Shown: positions 26,301 to 35,103, counted from the stretch's first letter. The stretch is 64,000 nt of DNA from Phycisphaerae bacterium (GCA_016794925.1 JAEUIW010000005.1:1-64000), one strand, 5' to 3'. Notes: a model not told the origin generated them from the letters alone. Program-made: numbers and translations.

Positions 26301-27368
26301 GGCGACGACGCGCGCCAGTATGCCGAGGAGACGCTCGCCGCGGCGGCCGACGCCCGCATCGACGCGGCGGACCTCGCGGGAATTGATGAGTTCCTGGCCC
26401 CCGGCTACGGCTACCAGCGCCTGGCGCACTGGGCCAAGACCAAGTTCGACATCGACCTCGACCCCGCTGACCTCGCCGCGGCCGGCGCCGAAGGCCCCGC
26501 GAACGTCCGGGACGCGATCACCCGCAAGACCGACGAGGTCTACCACAAGCGCGAGATCGAATACCCGGTCGAGTTCGCCATGGACATGACGCTGGCCATG
26601 ATGCGGCAGTCCCCGCAAGCCGCGGCGTCTCAGCTCGTTCGCTGGGCGAACACCAGATTCAAACTCGGCTGGACCGAGCAAACGCTGATGGCCACCGGAC
26701 CGACCAAGGCCCGTGACGAACTCTTCAAGGCGTCCAGGGCGTTCTACGAGGACGGTGTGCTCGAAAAGGAGGTTCAGGCCGCGACTGCCTGCCGCACCGA
26801 CGAGGCGCTCGACGCGCACTTCCAGGAGCGTTTCGGCTTCGGTCTGCCGGAGACCATGCGGTACCTGAAACCGGATGAACGACCCAACGCCATCCGGGCT
26901 CGCGTGGAATCGGTTCTCCGTGCCGAGCTGCTCTACTTCGAGCGCACGATCCTGCTCGAGATCCTCGATTCCGCGTGGAAAGACCATCTCTACGGCATGG
27001 ATCAGCTCCGCGACGGCATCAGTTTCCGCGCCTTCTCCCAGCAGGACCCCCGCATCGAGTACAAGCGCGAGGGCTCCAAGAACTTCAACCAGATGATGCA
27101 GAACGTGCGTGATCGTGTCACGGACTACATCTTCAAGGTGAAGCTCACGCCACAGGCGCCGCCGCCGCCCGCTCCGGCTCAGGCCCGGCCTCCCGCCCCA
27201 ATCGCACCCGATGCCAATGGTGGGGCTCCCGCCGCTCGCCGCAGTGGTTCCTTCATGAGTTCCATCAGCGGACCAGGTGTGGATGCGCCTCCCCAATACA
27301 CGGTGAACCCCCCCAAGCCGCCCTCGTCGCCCCCCTCGTCCACAAATCCCAACGCAGATCAGGCCTGA
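23301..27368 (+). CDS. secA: Preprotein translocase ATPase SecA, oversized
   Basis: Motor of the Sec export pathway at the inner membrane; 1355 aa against about 900 usually. Walker A MKTGEGKTIVA (about 186-196), DEVDSIL (about 297) and the helicase-like MAGRGTDIKL and RSGRQGDKGSTRFF segments are intact. Extra sequence includes a coiled-coil insertion (about 335-400) and, at about 975-1180, four repeat-like units (LAKWAHERF, LAHWAKTKF, LVRWANTRF, LDAHFQERF) within the wing/scaffold region. The C-terminal zinc-binding CxC tail is replaced by a Pro-rich tail. The start is the ATG at 23301, in front of the conserved N-terminus; upstream frame is shadow. Confidence 0.96.
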   Translation: MSKQDIPIIGPFLNRIIGTRNDRFVKKYLARARAINDLEPSVRALTDAQIRARFLELRGRVDKGEKAVDLMVEAFAVAREAMDRAVGIRSIFNPKHGFDPAALPAAARELYQQTKAEMDARPPAPAEGEFLGCPEPQPGWMQVDIPVELYEAVRALLPESRPPFRARPFDVQLIGAMVLYQGKISEMKTGEGKTIVAPLACYLAAIERMKVHVVTVNDYLVQRDRDWTFPYFHALGLTVGAIHPVHMQSEDAKRQMYRCDVVYGTTAEFGFDYLRDNMKRTAEQQVQRNRHFAIVDEVDSILIDEARTPLIISGPAHEGKPRYDLSDRLARHLLDRQAPWQAADNAIEEAKKLIKGLEGDIRNTRDRAKVPEFQARIAETKARLPKLEADRASHTQFYELQMDRKQCHLTHHGIAEAQRVAGIGSFYVGENMDVPHLLEQSLRAHAVYQRDRDYVIMPAENPQSGRMEPAVVIVDVFTGRPMVGRQWSDGLHQAIEAKESVPIKQETQTVATITIQNFFKMYRRLAGMTGTADTEAQEFHDIYRLDVVAIPTNRPVVRRDFDDLVFLTAKDKWAQIVDEIKAFHDIGRPVLVGTTSVEKSETLSRMLQQKHAIKHEVLNAKQHEREAHVIENAGALGAVMIATNMAGRGTDIKLAPITREALLDHWLRRGICPRTVTTASTTSELREGVYRKLAPQELGLPRHEVEQMPFARLEADLLRHWAKTHTWESDKALAAMNAEQLRAALDAQGRFLMHRIDWFDTIESMGGLHVAGTERHESRRIDNQLRGRSGRQGDKGSTRFFISLEDDLMKLFAGDTTMKILARLGMKEGDAIEHPILSKSVERAQRKVEERNFQIRKQLLDYDEVMEHQRQAFYGLRQRVLEGRDMRGLISDYIRDSVEDAVAEYVSPKFVARCVSDHVAQVLDCTITPERLAGKDREEIIRHVRREAREDYRAMIGVTLGEYLPVEGDGPSIDLDAEGLAKWAHERFQIELDPQRLRPGGDDARQYAEETLAAAADARIDAADLAGIDEFLAPGYGYQRLAHWAKTKFDIDLDPADLAAAGAEGPANVRDAITRKTDEVYHKREIEYPVEFAMDMTLAMMRQSPQAAASQLVRWANTRFKLGWTEQTLMATGPTKARDELFKASRAFYEDGVLEKEVQAATACRTDEALDAHFQERFGFGLPETMRYLKPDERPNAIRARVESVLRAELLYFERTILLEILDSAWKDHLYGMDQLRDGISFRAFSQQDPRIEYKREGSKNFNQMMQNVRDRVTDYIFKVKLTPQAPPPPAPAQARPPAPIAPDANGGAPAARRSGSFMSSISGPGVDAPPQYTVNPPKPPSSPPSSTNPNADQA

Positions 27369-27525
27369 CCGTGCCGGCTTCGCGTCCGCTCTCCGCCCGA
27401 AGCGGTTCACCGCGACGTGATCCGGCGTGGCTCGAATCGATGCGACCGCATCCCGGCCACGCTCCGCCGCGTATAGCCTCTGGTTGAGCCATACCGCTGA
27501 GAGGGGGTGAGGGATTCCCGATCGC

Positions 27526-27544
27526 ACCCTGTTCAGGGTACTAT
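27526..27544 (+). promoter_or_regulatory. Perfect 14-bp dyad next to a possible -10 element
   Basis: ACCCTG-TT-CAGGGT (27526-27539) abuts TACTAT (27539-27544), 29 bp upstream of the pseudopilin ATG. The overlap of a dyad with a -10-like hexamer suggests an operator; no clear -35 is seen. Confidence 0.3.
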
Positions 27545-27572
27545 CCCGAGAATCTCAACCCGAGGAGACCTC

Positions 27573-28349
27573 ATGGCTGCTTGTCGCCGCACCGCGTTCA
27601 CGCTCATCGAATTGCTCTTCGTGATCGTGGTGATCGGAATCCTCGTGGCCTTGGTGGCCACGGCAGGTTTCCACGTCATCCAGGGAAGCAAGAGCGGCGT
27701 CACGCAGAACACGATTCGCGTGCTCGACCAGATTCTCGTCGAATACACCTCGACCGCCGGCGGGGCGCCCGCCAAGACCTTCCGCGACGAGAAGGGCCGC
27801 ACCTTTCCGATCCTCGATGCTCGTCTGAGCACCGGCACCGATTACACCGCGGCGGCGGAGCCGAGCCTCGCGGTTTTCTTTCTCGCGGCACGAAAGACCG
27901 GCGTTGGCGACGACGCCCTGAAGAGCCTCGACGCCAAGAGCATCGAGCGCCTGACATCGGTTTCCACCGCGTTCGGGATCCCCAACGACGCGGCGAACAA
28001 ACCCATCCCTTCGCTCACGGTCAAGGACGCCTGGGGACGTCCGATCCGCATGGTCATTCCCGCGTACCAGGGAGGCTACGGGGATTTCTTCGATCAGACT
28101 CAAAACACCCGGACGACGCTCTCGATCACCGCGGGCAACGCGCAGAGCCTCACCTTCCGTCGTTCCGTGCGCCCGTACGACCCCAAGAACGCTCAATCGA
28201 CCTGGGTTGGAGATGCCGACGAGGGCATCTGCTCCGGCAACAACGCGTACTTTTACTCCGCCGGGCCCGATGGCAACCCCGGCACGCGCTCGGACAACGC
28301 CTACACCTCAAGGCCCACCTGGCCGACCGAGACCGAGAAAATGGAATAG
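27573..28349 (+). CDS. Type II secretion / type IV pilin-like pseudopilin
   Basis: 258 aa with a classic prepilin leader: RRTAFTLIELLFVIVVIGILVAL, here split as RRTAFTLIE and LLFVIVVIGILVAL, with cleavage before Phe/Thr-Leu-Ile-Glu. The hydrophobic stretch is the pilin spine. The remainder is a globular domain with planctomycete-style ending. The ATG at 27573 has GAGGAGACC upstream. It is likely an exported pseudopilin of the secretion system whose GspD/GspE are at 45.9-50.5 kb, or a surface pilin. It stands alone here, before tRNA-Pro. Confidence 0.88.
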   Translation: MAACRRTAFTLIELLFVIVVIGILVALVATAGFHVIQGSKSGVTQNTIRVLDQILVEYTSTAGGAPAKTFRDEKGRTFPILDARLSTGTDYTAAAEPSLAVFFLAARKTGVGDDALKSLDAKSIERLTSVSTAFGIPNDAANKPIPSLTVKDAWGRPIRMVIPAYQGGYGDFFDQTQNTRTTLSITAGNAQSLTFRRSVRPYDPKNAQSTWVGDADEGICSGNNAYFYSAGPDGNPGTRSDNAYTSRPTWPTETEKME

Positions 28350-28470
28350 CCCGCTCCGGCGGCGGTTCTGCGGGAGGCCGTGTCGCCGTCCGCCCACGCA
28401 TGTCCTGCGGCGCGACATAGCTCGGCGGGCATGCGAATGGCGATCCCGGCCGGGCTATGATGGGCCAATC

Positions 28471-28544
28471 CGGGGCGTAGCGCAGCTTGGTAGCGCGTCT
28501 GGTTCGGGACCAGAAGGTCGGAGGTTCAAATCCTCTCGCCCCGA
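28471..28544 (+). tRNA. tRNA-Pro (CGG)
   Basis: Acceptor CGGGGCG pairs with CGCCCCG; the anticodon stem TCTGG/CCAGA holds loop TTCGGGA with anticodon CGG; the T arm surrounds TTCAAAT; discriminator A. CCA is not encoded. A terminator follows at 28555. Confidence 0.96.
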
Positions 28545-28554
28545 TTGAAGCACG

Positions 28555-28587
28555 AACGCCCGCGAGCCTTCTCGCGGGCGTTTGTGT
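28555..28587 (+). terminator. Rho-independent terminator after tRNA-Pro
   Basis: AACGCCCGCGAG (28555-28566) pairs with CTCGCGGGCGTT (28571-28582) around CCTT, followed by TTGTGTT. Confidence 0.85.
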
Positions 28588-28722
28588 TGAACGCTGCTTC
28601 TGAGAAGTGTCGTCCTCGTACACTCGTTGACCTTCGGTATTGGTGAGCGGATTCCGACCGGCCGCGGTGCTGATGTTCGCATTCAAAGGCATTGGCTGGC
28701 GCGGCGGCGGGAAGAGCAGTAG

Positions 28723-29232
28723 ATGTCGCGGATTCAAGTGAGAATCACGATTCCAGAACCGTTGGGTGCCGTGATCGAGCCAGTTCGGCTCCGATGGAAT
28801 CCTGAGCATTGCATCGGAAACCCGGCACACCTGACGGTGATCTACCACGACGAGGCTCCCGACAAGGATCTCCTCTTGGCTCGCCTTCGATCTGCATTGC
28901 ATGAGCAGGGACCGTTCCCATTAGCGTTGGGATTGGCGGATCGATTCCCAGGTCCTGACCAAGGTGCGTACCTCACGGTCGCGGATCCACACGAAGTTGT
29001 GGCGAGACTTCGCGGTCGAGTGCTTGGAGCACCGTTTGTCGCACGGTCGAAATTTGGACTTCACGCGACTGTTTTGCACCCAAGATACGGCGATCGACTG
29101 GCCGATGCCTGGCCTGACATTCAGGGTCTGCCAGCACTTGGACGATTTACGGCTGATGAGATTCAGGTCGTTGGGCAGGAGAATCAAACGCTCGAATGCT
29201 TTCGATTGGAGGGCGAGCCTCATCCAATCTGA
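28723..29232 (+). CDS. 2H phosphoesterase superfamily protein (2'-5' RNA ligase-like)
   Basis: 169 aa, with the two HxTx signatures of the 2H fold: HLTVIY (about 36-41) and HATVLH (about 113-118). Family members hydrolyse cyclic phosphodiesters or join RNA ends with 2'-5' linkages. The start ATG at 28723 lacks a strong ribosome-binding site. Its nucleotide use differs from neighbours slightly (less GC at third positions). The physiological substrate is unknown. Confidence 0.82.
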   Translation: MSRIQVRITIPEPLGAVIEPVRLRWNPEHCIGNPAHLTVIYHDEAPDKDLLLARLRSALHEQGPFPLALGLADRFPGPDQGAYLTVADPHEVVARLRGRVLGAPFVARSKFGLHATVLHPRYGDRLADAWPDIQGLPALGRFTADEIQVVGQENQTLECFRLEGEPHPI

Positions 29233-29542
29233 CCAGCTTGGGGATCGCCGAGACGCATCGTGCCAAGGTGTTGAGCACCGGCTGCCAAGCCCTAACGCCC
29301 TCCAAGAAAAGTTCTATTGGTGTACTGTCGCCCCGATTCATGCAGGCGTGATGGCCTCGGCAATCGCCGAGGGCCAGCCTCCCGCTGTGCTACGCACGCG
29401 GGTTCATCTGTCTGAGCAGGGCGTGCCGGGGGCGGTAGCCACCGGCACGTGCTCGGCTCTTGGCATGTTGCGCCGTCTGACGTGCGCACGACCCCGCTGG
29501 AGCGAGCGCCGACCACGCCGATTGCGCGCGGAACACAACTGT
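29233..29542. other. 310-bp intergenic stretch, nothing recognised
   Basis: Convergent gap between the 2H gene and the minus-strand membrane protein. I see no RNA gene, repeat or clear terminator. Confidence 0.5.
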
Positions 29543-30070
29543 TCACCCTAGCGGCCTGAGCGTGATCCGCGGCGCGATGTCGCGCTGGTAGTCGGCCTCG
29601 TCCATCTGCACCACCCCCCAGTCGGGCATGAGCACATAGCGGCAGGCGGGCAGGTCGTGGTCGATCGTTTCCTCGATCCCGCCCCAGCGTTCGCCCTTGC
29701 GCACCGCGCGGCACGGCGCCGTCTGCACGACGAGCGGCAGGCCCGGGTCGCCCGCGGACACCGGCACCGCGCGAGAAAACTCCTCCAGCGGCACGCCCAC
29801 GAGCATGCCCGAGGCCAAGACGCCGTCGAGCGTTGGTGCCGCGCCGGTGTCTCGCTGCATCTGCAGGGCGGCCCGGCCGATCGAATCAATCTTCGAGTGC
29901 ACATGCGCGCGCACGGCCGACTGGCGAATGGGCTGGAAGACCCACATCAAGCACGGGGTCGAGAGCAGCAGCACGAACGCGGCGGCCAGCGACCACTTCA
30001 CCAGCCGCACCCGCGCAGCGCCAGACAGGCGCGCCCGCATAGGCGCGGCGTGTTCGGCCTCGCTGTGCAT
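29543..30070 (-). CDS. Hypothetical membrane-anchored protein
   Basis: 175 aa from the ATG at 30070, though the frame is open upstream. One membrane helix (about residues 23-45, VKWSLAAAFVLLLSTPCLMW) is followed by a periplasmic-like domain with two cysteines (TAPCRAVRKG and DLPACRYVLM). The helix plus short soluble domain is pilin-like but no leader cleavage site is seen. Function unknown. Confidence 0.65.
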   Translation of the reverse strand: MHSEAEHAAPMRARLSGAARVRLVKWSLAAAFVLLLSTPCLMWVFQPIRQSAVRAHVHSKIDSIGRAALQMQRDTGAAPTLDGVLASGMLVGVPLEEFSRAVPVSAGDPGLPLVVQTAPCRAVRKGERWGGIEETIDHDLPACRYVLMPDWGVVQMDEADYQRDIAPRITLRPLG

Positions 30071-30241
30071 GCCAAAGCGTAGCCATGCCGCGCGCCAACG
30101 CCTGACTCGATGCGGACGCATCAACCGCCGCAAGCCCGATCGAGCGAGCGGGCTTGCCTGCGCTCGAGCCACGGCGGCGTTGAGCGATGTGGGGCGCCCG
30201 TCGGAAGTGAAACCCGCGCTACCAACGCGGGTTCCTCCTTC

Positions 30242-30364
30242 TCAGCGCCGGTTGCCGGCCCCCCTGTGCGGCACCCCCATCTGCCGGCGGATCTCCGTCA
30301 CCGCCGTCCCGCTCTCCGCCCGCGCGTACGCAATCTGCTCCACACTGAATCGCTTCCGTTTCAT
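30242..30364 (-). pseudogene. Truncated IS3-family transposase OrfA remnant
   Basis: 40-codon frame beginning MKRKRFSVEQIAYA and ending at a stop after RRQMGVPHRG. The start matches the N-terminal HTH of IS3/IS911-type OrfA proteins (MKRKRFSxEQI, then a VTEIRRQMGV helix). The second HTH half, OrfB and terminal repeats are missing, so it is a decayed fragment. Confidence 0.7.
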
Positions 30365-30411
30365 CTTCCGCCTCCCTTGCAGAGGCCGGAATCATCCCGC
30401 AACTCCCTCGC

Positions 30412-31767
30412 TCACGCAGGACCAGGTTTCGAGGTCATGACCAACCCGGCCCTCCGCTGCCGCCTCCCTCGAATTGTCTTCACGGCCACAAACGAGGCGC
30501 CCAGCACTCCTGCGATCACCGCGAGCGTCATCCCCACCGGCGGGCCGGAAGTCCGATCCTTGAACGGGCCGACGAATCGCGTGTTGGGCTTGAAATACGC
30601 CTGATTCCTGCGGTAGTCAAAGAACATGTTGAAGCGGCTCAGCACATCCATGCACAGCAGGCCGCGGGGTGTTTCGGTGGCGACGGCGGCGACGCGCGCC
30701 GCATCATCAGAAACGGGCACGTTCACCGGAACATCCGGCAGCGTGAACCCCGCGATTTCCAGCCCGGGGGCGCGAACAACCTCGTTGCGAATCTGCGCCG
30801 GGCCCACGCCGCCCGAGCGGCTCGACCCGATCAACTGGAGACCGGCGCGGAGTCCGTTCTGCTCGATGAAGGGTCGATTCACGATCAGCGTGCCGTTCCC
30901 GCCGGTGTCGATCACCATCGGCCCGGTCGCGCGCACCGAACCGTTCACGAGCGAGCCTTCGACCGCGGTGAGTGATGCGATGAACGGCATGTCGACCCTG
31001 GTGTATGCCGCGGCGTGCTCGGGGAGCGAGTCGTGGATCACGATGACCATCCGGTCATTGTCCAGCTCGACGACTTTGTCCTCAAAGACGTTGTACCCGA
31101 CGATGCCGTCCGCGTCGTCGGCCTGCTTCTCGATAGACAGGACCGACTCATGCTCCCAGTAGAGGCCCCCGACGTCGAGGCGGTTGTCGCTGCTGGTCTG
31201 GCGCGTCACGCTGCCGCCCGTGCCGGCGTTGGCCAAGGAGCCGTCGAACGCGAGCGTCACTCCCTTGTCCCGGGCTGACGGATAGACCGCGGTCGTGTTC
31301 GCGCCCGTGTCAAACAGGAGATTGAGCGACTGTGAACCGTTGATCCGCCCCTCGATGTGCGGCTTTCCCTTTCGGAACGTGATCGGGATGGTCACGGACC
31401 CCGTGGGCGTTCCGTCGGACCGACGGGCGCTCATCGCTCGCATCGAAATCCGCGTGCGGCATTGATCCGTGCCGTTGAGCAGAATGATGAAATCGGTCAC
31501 TCCCCCTGGCGCGATCACGAAGGACTTGGCCTCCACGTCGGTGAAGAACGTCACCGTCCTGGGCTCGGCGCTGCGCGGCACCACAAACTCGTCCAGCGGG
31601 ATCGACGGATCGGCAGACCAGTCACCTTTGTGGAGCCGATCGCCATCGTGCACGTCCATGATCTTCGAGTTGGCCCGCAGGATCGGGAGTTCGGAGTGCT
31701 CGAGATGCCCGGACGCGAATACAGGCGGGAAGGCGAAGGTCAGTACACAGATCAGACGCTTGAACAT
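30412..31767 (-). CDS. Secreted, membrane-anchored retropepsin-like aspartyl protease with two DTG motifs
   Basis: 451 aa from the ATG at 31767, which starts a signal peptide (FKRLICVLTFAFPPVFASG). Two Asp-Thr-Gly active-site-like motifs are present, LLFDTGANTT (153-155) and MVIDTGGNGTL (287-289), each in a pepsin/retropepsin-like half. A C-terminal membrane helix (GMTLAVIAGVLGASFVAV) and basic tail would anchor it. The two lobes in one chain suggest an internal pseudo-dimer. Substrate unknown; it sits upstream of nothing obviously related. Confidence 0.78.
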   Translation of the reverse strand: MFKRLICVLTFAFPPVFASGHLEHSELPILRANSKIMDVHDGDRLHKGDWSADPSIPLDEFVVPRSAEPRTVTFFTDVEAKSFVIAPGGVTDFIILLNGTDQCRTRISMRAMSARRSDGTPTGSVTIPITFRKGKPHIEGRINGSQSLNLLFDTGANTTAVYPSARDKGVTLAFDGSLANAGTGGSVTRQTSSDNRLDVGGLYWEHESVLSIEKQADDADGIVGYNVFEDKVVELDNDRMVIVIHDSLPEHAAAYTRVDMPFIASLTAVEGSLVNGSVRATGPMVIDTGGNGTLIVNRPFIEQNGLRAGLQLIGSSRSGGVGPAQIRNEVVRAPGLEIAGFTLPDVPVNVPVSDDAARVAAVATETPRGLLCMDVLSRFNMFFDYRRNQAYFKPNTRFVGPFKDRTSGPPVGMTLAVIAGVLGASFVAVKTIRGRRQRRAGLVMTSKPGPA

Positions 31768-31916
31768 GGAAGTGCTCCTCGGGCGACCAGTGTCATTGGC
31801 GCGGGGATGGGGAAGTGGGGGGAGGGGGGGAGGCCGTCCCGCTGCGCCCCGGGGTCCTGTTTCGCCGCGAAGCCCCCGAACAATGCGTGCGTACCGCGTT
31901 GCCAACCCGGATTGAG

Positions 31917-34280
31917 CTACTTCGCAAGCGGGAGGGGGTACGCCTGCCCGGCCGATGTGTTGAATTCCCAGGTCTGGTCTCCGTACACGACCCCGCAGGG
32001 GAGGCCGGACTTGGAGTGGATCACGGCCTTGGTCAGGCGGCCGTTGGCCCAGACCAGGTCCACCTCGAACCCGCCCCGGGCACGGAGGCCGGTCACCGTT
32101 CCGGCCGGCCAGGCCTTGGGGAGCGCGGGGAGCAGGTGGATCCGTCCCGCGTGGCTCTGCACCAGCATCTCGCAGTAGCCCGCGGTCGCGCCGAAGTTGC
32201 CGTCGATCTGGAACGGGGGATGGGAGTCGAGCAGGTTCGGGTAGACGCCGGCGCCGCTCTCGCCGTAGATCGTCTTGGTCTCGCGGACCACGCTCAGCAG
32301 GCTCCGGAGCATGGTGTACGCGTGGTCGCCGTCCCAGAGCCGGGCCCAGAAGTTGATCTTCCAGGCGCGGCTCCAGCCGGTGCTCTTGTCGCCGCGGGCC
32401 CGCAAGGAGACGCGGGCGGCTTCGGCCAGGTCGGGCGTGGTTGCCCGGGTGATCTGCCGCCCGGGGTACAGGGCGAAGAGATGCGAGACGTGACGATGAT
32501 CGTCGCTGGGATTGTCCTTGTCGGCCTCCCATTCCTGCAACTGCCCCCAGCGCCCGATCTTCGGCTTGAGCAGTTTCTCCCGCAGCGCGGCGATGTGATC
32601 GCGGAATTCCCTGTCATCGCCCAGCACGTCGGCGGCCTCGATCGTGCTGGTGAACAGGTCGTAGACGATCTCCTGGTCGTACGTCACGCCCTCTTCCGTG
32701 GGGCCGTGCTCGGGAGACCAGCCGTCGGGGGTGACGAGCGTGCCGTCCGGGCGACGCTTCAGGTGGTCGTCCCAGAACTGGCAGATCTCCTTGAGCACGG
32801 GATAGGCGGTGGTGCGGAGGTACGCCTCGTCGCGGCCGAAGGCGAAGTGCTCCCAGAGATGTTGCGCGTACCACGCGCTGCCGGGCGGGTTCCACTTCCA
32901 GAACGAGATCCCGCAAGCGTTGTTCATGGTCTGGACCGTCCAGCCCCTGACATCGCCGTAGTGCCGGCGCGTGTTGGCGGCGCTGACCTCGCGGATGCTC
33001 GTCACGTAGTCGATGAGCGGCCGGTGGCACTCGGCCAGATTGGTCGTCTCGGCCGGCCAGTAATTCATCTGGAGGTTGATGTTCGAGTGATAGTCCCCGG
33101 CCCAGGCCGGCGAGTTGCTGTCGTTCCAGACCCCTTGGAGGTTGGCGGGCAGCGACCCGGGGCGCGAACAACTGATCAACAGGTAGCGGCCGAACTGGCA
33201 GAACAGCGCTTCGAGGTTCGGATCAGCGGTTGCGTGCGTTGCGTACGCCTCCAGCCGGGCCAGGGTGGTCTTTGCGAGCAGGTCCGGCGCGGTAGTCCCC
33301 ACGTCGATGGAGAACCGGCGAAACAGCGACTGATAGTCCTTGACATGACGGTCAAGGAGTTCCTGCACGCTCTTCCTGCCGGCGGAGGAGACCCGGCGCG
33401 TGACGGCGGCGTGCGGATGGGCGCCGAGCCACTCCTTGGTGTGGTCCTGGAGAAAATTCGTGCCCGCGCCGAGGACCAGCGTCAGGCTGTCGCACCGGTC
33501 GAAGACGAGACTGGCGTCTGGGACGGCGATGCCCCACGGGTTGGCCGCGGATTCTCCGTCGTGCTTGGATACGACAGTTCCGTTCTCATTCCGTACCAGT
33601 AGTTGAGCTTCGTACTCGAAGCCGTTCCCGAGGGAGCCCACCGAGCTCAGTGTGACGCCGTCGGCGGCGATCCGTGCGCCGTGCATGTCCGCCAACTGAA
33701 CGCGGCCGCTCAGCGCGCCGGGCTTGCTGGCGGTCAGATGCACCACCACGACCCCGTCGGGGTGGCTCGCGAAGGCGATCCGCTGATACCGGACGCCGTT
33801 GTAGTCGTAGGTTACGCGATGCTCGGCGCGGTCGATGTCGAGTTCCTGTCGGTAGGCGCTCACCCTGGAAAAATCATGTCCGAGGTGAATGAAGACGTCG
33901 CCGAACGCCTGATAGGCTCCCAGGTTCTGCTCTTCCTCTTTCTGGGATTCGCCCAGCACGCGGCCCTCGACCGCCGTGCGATCGCCGGTCCAGAGGCCGA
34001 TCTCATTGAACTGCACCCGCTCGATGTCGGTGCCGCCAAAGAGCATCGCCCCCATGGGACCGTTGCCGATCGGGAGTGCCTCCGTCATCCAGTTCTTCGC
34101 CGGCTGGTCATACCACAGGCACAGCTTCCCGGGCCCCTCGAGCCGGGCGGGGTCTTCCTGCGCCAGCGCCGCCATGCCCGTCAGACTTCCAACGCAGAGC
34201 GTGAAGGCCGCGAGCAGGGCGGGAAGAAACGTGTCACGCCGCGGGCGCACGTTGTCAGGCATGGGTGAGCGTGGGGTCAT
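31917..34280 (-). CDS. Glycoside hydrolase family 95 (alpha-L-fucosidase type)
   Basis: 787 aa, exported (signal peptide after the ATG at 34280, DTFLPALLAAFTLCVGSLTGMAALA). GH95 landmarks include LPIGNGPMGAMLFGG, VQFNEIGLWTGD, SLPANLQGVWNDSN, NINLQMNYWPAE and the HRHVSHLFALYPG region. The enzyme removes alpha-1,2-linked fucose (or related galactose) from glycans outside the cytoplasm. The start was chosen at the ATG preceding the signal, ignoring an upstream extension. It is a single gene with a G-rich spacer after its stop. Confidence 0.93.
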   Translation of the reverse strand: MTPRSPMPDNVRPRRDTFLPALLAAFTLCVGSLTGMAALAQEDPARLEGPGKLCLWYDQPAKNWMTEALPIGNGPMGAMLFGGTDIERVQFNEIGLWTGDRTAVEGRVLGESQKEEEQNLGAYQAFGDVFIHLGHDFSRVSAYRQELDIDRAEHRVTYDYNGVRYQRIAFASHPDGVVVVHLTASKPGALSGRVQLADMHGARIAADGVTLSSVGSLGNGFEYEAQLLVRNENGTVVSKHDGESAANPWGIAVPDASLVFDRCDSLTLVLGAGTNFLQDHTKEWLGAHPHAAVTRRVSSAGRKSVQELLDRHVKDYQSLFRRFSIDVGTTAPDLLAKTTLARLEAYATHATADPNLEALFCQFGRYLLISCSRPGSLPANLQGVWNDSNSPAWAGDYHSNINLQMNYWPAETTNLAECHRPLIDYVTSIREVSAANTRRHYGDVRGWTVQTMNNACGISFWKWNPPGSAWYAQHLWEHFAFGRDEAYLRTTAYPVLKEICQFWDDHLKRRPDGTLVTPDGWSPEHGPTEEGVTYDQEIVYDLFTSTIEAADVLGDDREFRDHIAALREKLLKPKIGRWGQLQEWEADKDNPSDDHRHVSHLFALYPGRQITRATTPDLAEAARVSLRARGDKSTGWSRAWKINFWARLWDGDHAYTMLRSLLSVVRETKTIYGESGAGVYPNLLDSHPPFQIDGNFGATAGYCEMLVQSHAGRIHLLPALPKAWPAGTVTGLRARGGFEVDLVWANGRLTKAVIHSKSGLPCGVVYGDQTWEFNTSAGQAYPLPLAK

Positions 34281-34444
34281 CGTTGAATGCTCTCCGATGT
34301 GGAGCGGACGGCCCAGGAGATCCGGCGTGATGCGCCCCGGCAAGGGTCGTCTCCCGGGGCGGCGGGCGAATTGTGGCGGGCCCGCGTGCGACTCGGCTGT
34401 GCGGGACGTCCTCCCCGGCGCTCGATCGGCGCCCTCGTCTCGAC

Positions 34445-35041
34445 TCATCGCTGGTCACCGGTCCTCGCAGCCCTGTTCCAAGGCATGCGCTCGACCAGAA
34501 GAGCCAGGCCGCAGGTACCCGTCGCGCCGGCGAGCACCAGGCCCGCGCCGAAGAACGCCGCCACGCCGACAAAGGCGGGGTGGACGAAGTACGCCAGCGC
34601 GGAGCCGATCAGCACGAACGATCCGATGATCAGCTGCACCTGCCGCATCACGCTGATCCTGGCGACCCGCGTGTTGACCACAACCGGGAGGCTTGCCTGC
34701 TTCCACGCCTCGATGCCACCGGACATCGACACGAACGGGTGCGCGAGGCCCGGGGTCGCCGACGCCATCCGGCACGCGTCCGCGGAGCGACGCCCGCTCC
34801 GGCAATGAACCACGATCCGTTGACCCGGACCGGCCAGCGCGGCTGCCTTTGCCGGGTCAAACGATGAGAGGGGCATGAGCACCGATCCGTCGATCCGCTC
34901 GCGCCGGTGCTCATCGGATTCCCGTACATCGATCAGAACCGCTTCTCTGGCCCGGAGCCATCGCTCGACGTGCGAAGGTGCCGCCTCAGTTGCGGGTGCG
35001 GAGCTCGATGCTGTTACGTCCGGTGATCCGGGGATGGTCAT
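34445..35041 (-). CDS. Rhodanese domain with DUF2892-like membrane tail
   Basis: 198 aa. An N-terminal rhodanese with active-site cysteine motif VHCRSGRRSADA and DVRESDEHRRERIDGS is followed by two membrane helices (IIGSFVLIGSALAYFV, AAFFGAGLVLAGATG) with a conserved-looking GTCGLALLVERMPW ending, typical of DUF2892 fusions. It is likely a membrane-associated sulfurtransferase handling sulfide or persulfide, next to the persulfide dioxygenase gene (62 bp gap). Confidence 0.85.
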   Translation of the reverse strand: MTIPGSPDVTASSSAPATEAAPSHVERWLRAREAVLIDVRESDEHRRERIDGSVLMPLSSFDPAKAAALAGPGQRIVVHCRSGRRSADACRMASATPGLAHPFVSMSGGIEAWKQASLPVVVNTRVARISVMRQVQLIIGSFVLIGSALAYFVHPAFVGVAAFFGAGLVLAGATGTCGLALLVERMPWNRAARTGDQR

Positions 35042-35103
35042 GGGGTGCTCCTGGCGCTGCGCGCGGGCGAGGAATCACGCGGCGCGTGAGGGGCGGGCTT
35101 CGA

